Assembly: GCA_934489015.1 (NCBI GenBank)
Contig: CAKSSN010000004.1
Location: 1 to 64,000, forward strand
Source: an uncultured Clostridia bacterium
GTDB lineage: Bacteria; Bacillota; Clostridia; UBA1381
Direction: 5' to 3'
DNA: 64,000 nucleotides
A program made the position numbers and the translations under genes. The notes under the pieces are model-generated. The model did no database searches. It was not told where the DNA came from and worked only from the letters and a program-made list of their open reading frames with translations. Below are positions 59,289 through 64,000 of this stretch, piece after piece (within the stretch, counting starts at the first letter, position 1; each line of letters starts with the position of its first letter).

Positions 59289-59741
59289 ATGAAATGTCCG
59301 TATTGCGGCTTTGATGAAAGCAAAGTTATTGATTCGCGTCCCGTAGAGGAAAACAGCTCAATCAGAAGAAGAAGAGAATGTCTTAAATGCAACAAGCGTT
59401 TTACAACCTATGAAACGATCGAAATAATAGAAATGGTTGTAATTAAGCGCGACCAGTCGCGCCAGCCGTACACAAGGAGCAAGGTTATAGGCGGACTTAT
59501 GCGCGCGTGCGAAAAAAGACCTGTTTCCCTCGCGCAGATGGACGCCATTGCAGACGATATTGAAAGCGAGCTTTACCAGTCCGCATCGCGCGAGGTTGAC
59601 AGCTATACAATAGGCGAAAAAATAATGGAGCGCCTTAAAAAGCTCGATGAAGTTGCTTACGTAAGATTTGCTTCGGTTTACAAGCGCTTTAACGATGTTG
59701 AAACATTTATGGACGAGCTTCAGGAGCTTATAAAAAAATAA
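59289..59741 (+). CDS. nrdR: Transcriptional repressor NrdR
   Basis: 150 residues. The zinc ribbon CPYCGFDESKVIDSRPVEEN with CLKCNKRFTTYE is followed by the ATP-cone (VIKRDQSRQPYTRSKVIGGL, DEVAYVRFASVYKRF). It senses ATP/dATP and represses ribonucleotide reductase genes at NrdR boxes. ATG 59289 has SD GGAAAGGAA; a longer in-frame start at 59250 has none. Confidence 0.97.
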   Translation: MKCPYCGFDESKVIDSRPVEENSSIRRRRECLKCNKRFTTYETIEIIEMVVIKRDQSRQPYTRSKVIGGLMRACEKRPVSLAQMDAIADDIESELYQSASREVDSYTIGEKIMERLKKLDEVAYVRFASVYKRFNDVETFMDELQELIKK

Positions 59742-59762
59742 TAAATCAAACGGTGAAAAGAT

Positions 59763-60173
59763 ATGTACAGCTATTCAAGAAATATTCAGTATTACGAAAC
59801 CGATAAAATGGGAATTGTTCATCATTCCAATTATATCAGGCTTTTTGAGGAAGCAAGATGCGCTTTTTTATCAAACGCGCAGCTTGACTTTGCCTATATA
59901 GAAAGTCTTGGGCTTATGTGTCCTGTAGTTGAAGTGAGCTGCCGCTACAAAAGGCCGCTTGCGTTCGGCGACACGGCGAGCGTTGAAACGGAGCTCAAGG
60001 TATTTAACGGCGCGAGAATGGAATTTGAATATAAGGTTTTCAATCAGCGCGCAGATGAATGTGCGGAGGGTACGAGTCTGCACTGCTTCACGGATAACAG
60101 CATGAAGCCGGTTTTGCTTCGTCATGCAAATCCGGAGCTTTACGACAAATTTATTAAGGCTTTTAAGCTGTAA
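59763..60173 (+). CDS. YbgC/4HBT-type acyl-CoA thioesterase
   Basis: 136 residues, hot-dog fold. The signature YYETDKMGIVHHSNYIRLFE has the catalytic Asp-x-x-Gly-x-x-x-Asn/His arrangement, then EVSCRYKRPLAFGDTASVET. It hydrolyses acyl-CoA thioesters; the acyl group is unknown. It lies 21 bp after nrdR and 12 bp before mnmE, in one operon. Confidence 0.9.
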   Translation: MYSYSRNIQYYETDKMGIVHHSNYIRLFEEARCAFLSNAQLDFAYIESLGLMCPVVEVSCRYKRPLAFGDTASVETELKVFNGARMEFEYKVFNQRADECAEGTSLHCFTDNSMKPVLLRHANPELYDKFIKAFKL

Positions 60174-60185
60174 GGAGAGAATAAG

Positions 60186-61532
60186 TTGCACTTTGATGAC
60201 ACAATTGCCGCAATCTCAACTCCGTACGGAGCAGGCGGAATAGCGGTTATAAGAATAAGCGGAAAAGATGCCGTAAAAATTGCGAACGGCATATTTACGA
60301 AAAATATATTAAACGCTCCGTCGCATACTGTTCATTACGGCTTTATAGAGGATAAGGGCGAAAAAATTGACGAGGTTTTGCTCACCGTTATGCGCGCGCC
60401 GAAAACCTTTACACGTGAGGATATTGTTGAAATCAGCACGCACGGCGGAATTTTTGTTACAAACCGCGTGCTTTCCGACGTTATTTCGGCAGGTGCAAGA
60501 CCGGCAGAAGCGGGAGAGTTTACAAAGCGTGCGTTTTTAAACGGAAGAATTGACCTGTCGCGCGCGGAAGCGGTTATTGATCTTATAAATTCCGAAAACG
60601 CGCTTTCGGAGCAAAACGCGCTCAGTCAGCTCGGAGGAAGACTTTCTGGAAAAATAAACGCTATGAGGGATAAACTTATAAATCTTCTTGCGCATATGCA
60701 GGTGGCAATAGATTATCCCGACGAGGAGCTTGAGGATATAACAACGGACGATATATTAAACACACTAAAAGATGTTTTATCGGAAGCGCAGCAGCTTATC
60801 GGCTCGGCAGATGACGGAAGAATTATAAAGGGCGGAATTAAAACGGTTATCGCCGGGAAGCCGAATGTAGGCAAATCGACGCTTTTAAATATGCTGTCGG
60901 GCTTTGAGCGCGCAATTGTTACCGATATAGCGGGAACAACGCGCGACGTGATAGAAGAGAGTATATCGCTCGGCGGAATACCGATAAAGCTTACAGATAC
61001 GGCAGGAGTGCACGATACTGACGATATGATTGAAAAAATCGGTGTTGAAAAATCGGAAAAATCAATTGACGAGGCGGATTTGGTGCTTGTTATAATTGAC
61101 GCTTCGGGAGAGCTTGACGCGGACGACGAAAAAATTCTTGAAAGAACAAAGAATAAAAAGCGAATTATCATTGCGAATAAAACTGACAAGGGAATAAGCA
61201 AAACGGCGGAAAATGCTGCCGATTTATTTGTGTGCGCAAAGGACGGCGAGGGCAGAGAAAAAATATCCGAAAAAATATCGGAGCTTTATAAAATCGGAGA
61301 AATCGCACAAAGAAGCGGCGAAATAATAACAAACGAACGTCATAAATCGGCGCTCGGGAATTGCAGCCGCTCGGTTTTGTCGGCAATTAAGACCATTGAA
61401 GACGGACTTGCTCAGGATTTGGCTTCTATAGATATTTCGGCAGCAGCCGACTATCTCGGAGAGATAACGGGCGCTTCGGTTTCGGAGGATGTTGTCAGCG
61501 CCGTGTTTAAAAACTTCTGCGTCGGAAAATAA
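60186..61532 (+). CDS. mnmE: tRNA uridine-5-carboxymethylaminomethyl(34) modification GTPase MnmE
   Basis: 448 residues, complete. N-terminal folate-binding domain (DTIAAISTPYGAGGIAVIRI, RPAEAGEFTKRAFLNGRIDL). G domain: IAGKPNVGKSTLLNML (G1), DIAGTTRDVIEE (G2), DTAGVHD (G3), NKTD (G4). C-terminus FKNFCVGK carries the catalytic-site Cys motif FCxGK. With MnmG it modifies U34 of several tRNAs. The start codon is TTG (SD AAGGAGAG). mnmG does not follow directly. Confidence 0.97.
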   Translation: MHFDDTIAAISTPYGAGGIAVIRISGKDAVKIANGIFTKNILNAPSHTVHYGFIEDKGEKIDEVLLTVMRAPKTFTREDIVEISTHGGIFVTNRVLSDVISAGARPAEAGEFTKRAFLNGRIDLSRAEAVIDLINSENALSEQNALSQLGGRLSGKINAMRDKLINLLAHMQVAIDYPDEELEDITTDDILNTLKDVLSEAQQLIGSADDGRIIKGGIKTVIAGKPNVGKSTLLNMLSGFERAIVTDIAGTTRDVIEESISLGGIPIKLTDTAGVHDTDDMIEKIGVEKSEKSIDEADLVLVIIDASGELDADDEKILERTKNKKRIIIANKTDKGISKTAENAADLFVCAKDGEGREKISEKISELYKIGEIAQRSGEIITNERHKSALGNCSRSVLSAIKTIEDGLAQDLASIDISAAADYLGEITGASVSEDVVSAVFKNFCVGK

Positions 61533-61607
61533 TCAGCATTTGGTAAATCCAAAAAAACCGGCAATATGTCATATACGGTACAAAACAAACAAAAACTGCG
61601 CAAAATG

Positions 61608-61636
61608 TTGACAAATCGCTCAAGATATGATATAAT
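61608..61636 (+). promoter_or_regulatory. Promoter of putP
   Basis: TTGACA (61608-61613), 17-bp spacer, TATAAT (61631-61636). The ~130-nt leader has GCCTGT / ACAGGT (near 61668-61689) and GGATT / AATCC (near 61703-61740) hairpins; no known riboswitch is recognised. Confidence 0.8.
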
Positions 61637-61775
61637 GGATAAATATGAGGGCGCAGGAAGCGATTGGCCTGTTATTTCAACTACAGGTCTTTGAAAAAAA
61701 GGATTTTCAATTTTATAGATTGAAAGGGGAATTAATCCGGCAATCTCAAAAATTTATTTTACAGGAGATTTTAAA

Positions 61776-63308
61776 ATGAACACATCAACAATTTGCATTA
61801 TGCTGACAATCGTAGTTTATCTGATTGCCATGCTGCTTGTCGGGGTTTATTTTTCAAAGGAAAATAACTCAACCTCCGATTTTTATCTCGGCGGCAGAAC
61901 TCTCGGTCCGCTTGTTACCGCAATGAGCGCAGAGGCTTCGGATATGTCGAGCTATCTTTTAATGGGACTTCCGGGTCTTGCTTATCTTTCGGGCGTTGCC
62001 GATGTCGGCTGGACGGTTATAGGTCTTGCGGCAGGTACATATTTAAACTGGCTTCTAACTTCAAGAAGACTGCGCCGCTACACACACATAGTTGACGCGA
62101 TAACCATTCCGGAATTTTTCTCAAAGCGTTTTCATGACAAGAAAAACATTCTTTCGGCAATGGCGGCTGTAGTTATTATAATATTCTTTATTCCGTATAC
62201 CGCTTCGGGCTTTGCTGCGTGCGGAAAGCTTTTCTCATCGCTTTTCGGAATAAACTATATGCTTGCAATGATTATTTCCGCAATAGTAATTGTCGGCTAC
62301 ACGGCAATGGGCGGATTTCTTGCCGCTTCAATAACGGACTTTATACAAAGCATTATTATGACGGTGGCAATACTTGTCGTTTTGGCATTTGCAACCGCTT
62401 CGGCAGGCGGAGTCGGCGCCGTTATGGAAAACGCAAAGGCGCTTCCGGGCTATCTGTCATTTACAAGCACGTATGCAGCAGATACGAACACGAGCGCACC
62501 TTATAATCTTCTTCATATTATAACAACAGTTTCGTGGGGTCTCGGATATTTCGGTATGCCGCATATTCTTCTGAGATTTATGGCTATAAACGACGAAAAA
62601 AATCTTAAGCTTTCGCGCCGCGTTGCTTCAATATGGGTTATAATTGCAATGGCAATTGCGGTAAGCATAGGAATTGTCGGCAAATCGCTCAGCCAAAACG
62701 GAGTAATTGCAGCTCTGTCAAACGCTGATACGGAAACGGTTATTATAAAAATTGCCGATCTTCTTTCAAAGCACGGAATTGTTCCGGCACTTATGGCAGG
62801 ACTTGTTCTTTCGGGAATACTCGCAAGCACAATGTCAACCGCAGATTCGCAGCTGCTTGCGGCATCCTCAAGCGCGTCGCAGAACATTCTTCAGGAAGCG
62901 CTGCATAAAAAGCTTACCGAAAAGCAGAGTATGCTTGCAGCAAGAATAACGGTTATTATAATCTCTGTGCTTGGAATTTTCATAGCACGAAATCCGGAAA
63001 GCTCGATTTTCGGAATAGTATCATTTGCATGGGCGGGCTTCGGCGCAGGCTTCGGACCGATTGTTATATGCTCTCTTTTCTGGAAGCGTACAACTCTTCC
63101 GGGAGCAATATGCGGTATGGCAGCAGGCGGCATAATGGTATTTGTATGGAAATACCTCATAAAGCCGCTCGGCGGAGTATTCGGAGTTTATGAGCTTCTT
63201 CCGGCATTTATTGTGAGCATTGCCGCAATAATAATCGTAAGCCTTTTAACAAAGGCTCCGTCAAAGGAAATTGAAGCTGAATTTGAACACGCAAAATCAG
63301 GCAAATAA
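61776..63308 (+). CDS. putP: Sodium/proline symporter
   Basis: 510 residues, about 13 transmembrane helices, SSS family. STSDFYLGGRTLGPLVTAMS, AEASDMSSYLLMGLPGLAYL (Na+ site region with SDMS) and SGILASTMSTADSQLLAASS are PutP signatures. It takes up proline with Na+, for nutrition or osmoprotection; proline may feed Stickland reactions in a clostridium. SD AGGAG. Single gene with a terminator. Confidence 0.94.
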   Translation: MNTSTICIMLTIVVYLIAMLLVGVYFSKENNSTSDFYLGGRTLGPLVTAMSAEASDMSSYLLMGLPGLAYLSGVADVGWTVIGLAAGTYLNWLLTSRRLRRYTHIVDAITIPEFFSKRFHDKKNILSAMAAVVIIIFFIPYTASGFAACGKLFSSLFGINYMLAMIISAIVIVGYTAMGGFLAASITDFIQSIIMTVAILVVLAFATASAGGVGAVMENAKALPGYLSFTSTYAADTNTSAPYNLLHIITTVSWGLGYFGMPHILLRFMAINDEKNLKLSRRVASIWVIIAMAIAVSIGIVGKSLSQNGVIAALSNADTETVIIKIADLLSKHGIVPALMAGLVLSGILASTMSTADSQLLAASSSASQNILQEALHKKLTEKQSMLAARITVIIISVLGIFIARNPESSIFGIVSFAWAGFGAGFGPIVICSLFWKRTTLPGAICGMAAGGIMVFVWKYLIKPLGGVFGVYELLPAFIVSIAAIIIVSLLTKAPSKEIEAEFEHAKSGK

Positions 63309-63317
63309 AAGCTTTGG

Positions 63318-63360
63318 GGCTGTTTAAAGAGTCAACCGACTTTTTAAACAGCCTTTTTTA
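63318..63360 (+). terminator. Terminator of putP
   Basis: GGCTGTTTAAA / TTTAAACAGCC perfect stem, loop containing AGTCAACCGACTT, followed by TTTTTT. Confidence 0.9.
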
Positions 63361-63428
63361 TTTTCAGGGCAGAAATATTTTGCGTCCGAAAATTTTGCAC
63401 TCCATTTTTAAAAATTTCTTGTTATATA

Positions 63429-63457
63429 TTGACTTTTGAGAAAAGGTATGATATACT
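63429..63457 (+). promoter_or_regulatory. Promoter of the GH20 gene
   Basis: TTGACT (63429-63434), 17-bp spacer, TATACT (63452-63457), followed by SD AAGGGGGG. Confidence 0.75.
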
Positions 63458-63500
63458 TTAAGCGTTGACTTTTAAAAAATTTTTAAGGGGGGAAAAATGC

Positions 63501-64000
63501 ATGGTTAAACTGATACCAATGCCTAAAAAAATAGAAGAAACAGGCGGCGAATTTTTATTTAAAGCAATAAAGCCTGTTACATATAAAGACGATTTAAGAA
63601 TAGAAAAGGCGTTTTCGCACCTTATGCAGTCTGCCGACGGAGCGGAGGTTAATATTATAAAAAATGACGGTATGGGTGATGAAGAATACCGCCTTGAGCT
63701 TTCCGACAAAATAATAATAAATGCGAAAAGCGAAAGAGGAATTTTTTACGCCGTTCAGACGCTCCGCCAGCTTTTTGAAGAAACTTGTGTTCCCTGCTGC
63801 ATAATTGAGGACAAGCCGGATTTATCATATCGCGGATTTTACCATGACGTAACGCGCGGCAAAATCCCGACACTCGAAACCTTTAAAAAGCTTGTTGACA
63901 AATGCGCATATTTCAAACTAAACTCTCTGCAGCTTTACGTTGAGCATACATACGAATTTAAAGAATACAAGGATATAAAAGACGAAACGGGATATATGAC
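63501..64000 (+). CDS. Glycoside hydrolase family 20-like beta-N-acetylhexosaminidase, N-terminal part
   Basis: Partial, cut by the window end; 166 codons visible. Residues 1-110 form the GH20b-like alpha/beta domain (GGEFLFKAIKPVTYKDDLRI, YRLELSDKIIINAKSERGIF, YAVQTLRQLFEE). The catalytic TIM barrel then begins with DLSYRGFYHDVTRGKIPTLE and TFKKLVDKCAYFKLNSLQLY. The active-site Asp-Glu pair lies beyond the window. There is no signal peptide, so it probably acts on imported oligosaccharides. The ATG at 63501 is used; an ATG at 63497 is out of frame and stops after three codons. Confidence 0.88.
   Translation, partial: MVKLIPMPKKIEETGGEFLFKAIKPVTYKDDLRIEKAFSHLMQSADGAEVNIIKNDGMGDEEYRLELSDKIIINAKSERGIFYAVQTLRQLFEETCVPCCIIEDKPDLSYRGFYHDVTRGKIPTLETFKKLVDKCAYFKLNSLQLYVEHTYEFKEYKDIKDETGYM

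Noticed and set aside
61643..61775. Riboswitch in the putP leader
   Set aside because: Two weak hairpins only; no match to glycine, Na+ or other classes that I can recall, so not called.
1..64000. CRISPR arrays, prophage genes, rRNA operons
   Set aside because: No regularly spaced repeats, phage structural genes or rRNA sequence seen in the window.

Overview
The window comes from an anaerobic, endospore-forming Gram-positive bacterium of the Clostridia (Bacillota). Evidence for sporulation is spoIIGA-sigE-sigG and the spore protease gene gpr. Evidence for anaerobic metabolism is hybrid cluster protein and ferredoxin-dependent indolepyruvate oxidoreductase. The heat-shock operon is hrcA-grpE-dnaK-dnaJ behind a CIRCE operator, and promoters are sigma-A type with a 17-bp spacer. 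Secreted proteins with copper-amine-oxidase-N-like stalk domains and an SLH-like region, plus araD/araM, an acetyl-esterase-like hydrolase and a GH20 enzyme, fit a gut or rumen polysaccharide user. I cannot name a genus.

Layout. 1-5.6 kb is accessory DNA: the 3' end of an IS256-family element, the stub of a P-type ATPase gene, an HxlR-type regulator with a Rossmann oxidoreductase and a macrodomain/class M sirtuin pair that share one operator, then a GNAT (nonsense-mutated)-ACT-flavodoxin operon. 5.8-19.7 kb holds a secreted SH3 protein, hcp, tRNA-Leu, a very large helicase/Vsr-like nuclease gene broken by one in-frame TGA, small surface proteins, an IS256-related MITE that clips a frameshifted AraC gene, and an esterase. 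20-24.3 kb is the core operon yhbY-nadD-yqeK-rsfS-leuS. 24.5-29.3 kb is the heat-shock operon, followed by tRNA-Ser. 29.7-32.7 kb is araM-araD with a divergent DeoR-type regulator and a clear operator. 32.7-37.9 kb holds an HD protein resembling a CCA-adding enzyme without its catalytic head, efp with a long structured leader, a CD1247-like acidic zinc-ribbon protein, and the M16 pair YmfH/YmfF linked to EF-P modification. 37.9-47.6 kb covers gpr, an MBL-fold protein, a MetH-activation-like protein, metF, an S41 protease, a CdaR/PucR-type regulator, sigG, sigE, spoIIGA and tspO. 47.7-55.4 kb is iorA-iorB-SGNH-paaK, three uncharacterised small genes, a DUF2508 gene and a MATE transporter. 55.5-64 kb is a giant secreted SLH-like protein, nrdR-ybgC-mnmE, putP and the start of a GH20 gene.

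The less obvious signals lie between genes. An ~80-nt leader-like repeat precedes two unrelated genes (ACT and a small membrane protein). A related two-hairpin terminator cassette follows both leuS and dnaJ. The deoR and efp leaders share a pre-Shine-Dalgarno motif, with a weaker match before ymfF. The spoIIG promoter has a wide 21-bp spacer and two 0A-box-like sites, resembling B. subtilis. An intrinsic terminator sits between promoter and start codon of the MATE gene. Three accessory genes carry single inactivating lesions (two TGA codons, one frameshift); TGA is otherwise an ordinary stop here, so recoding is unlikely.
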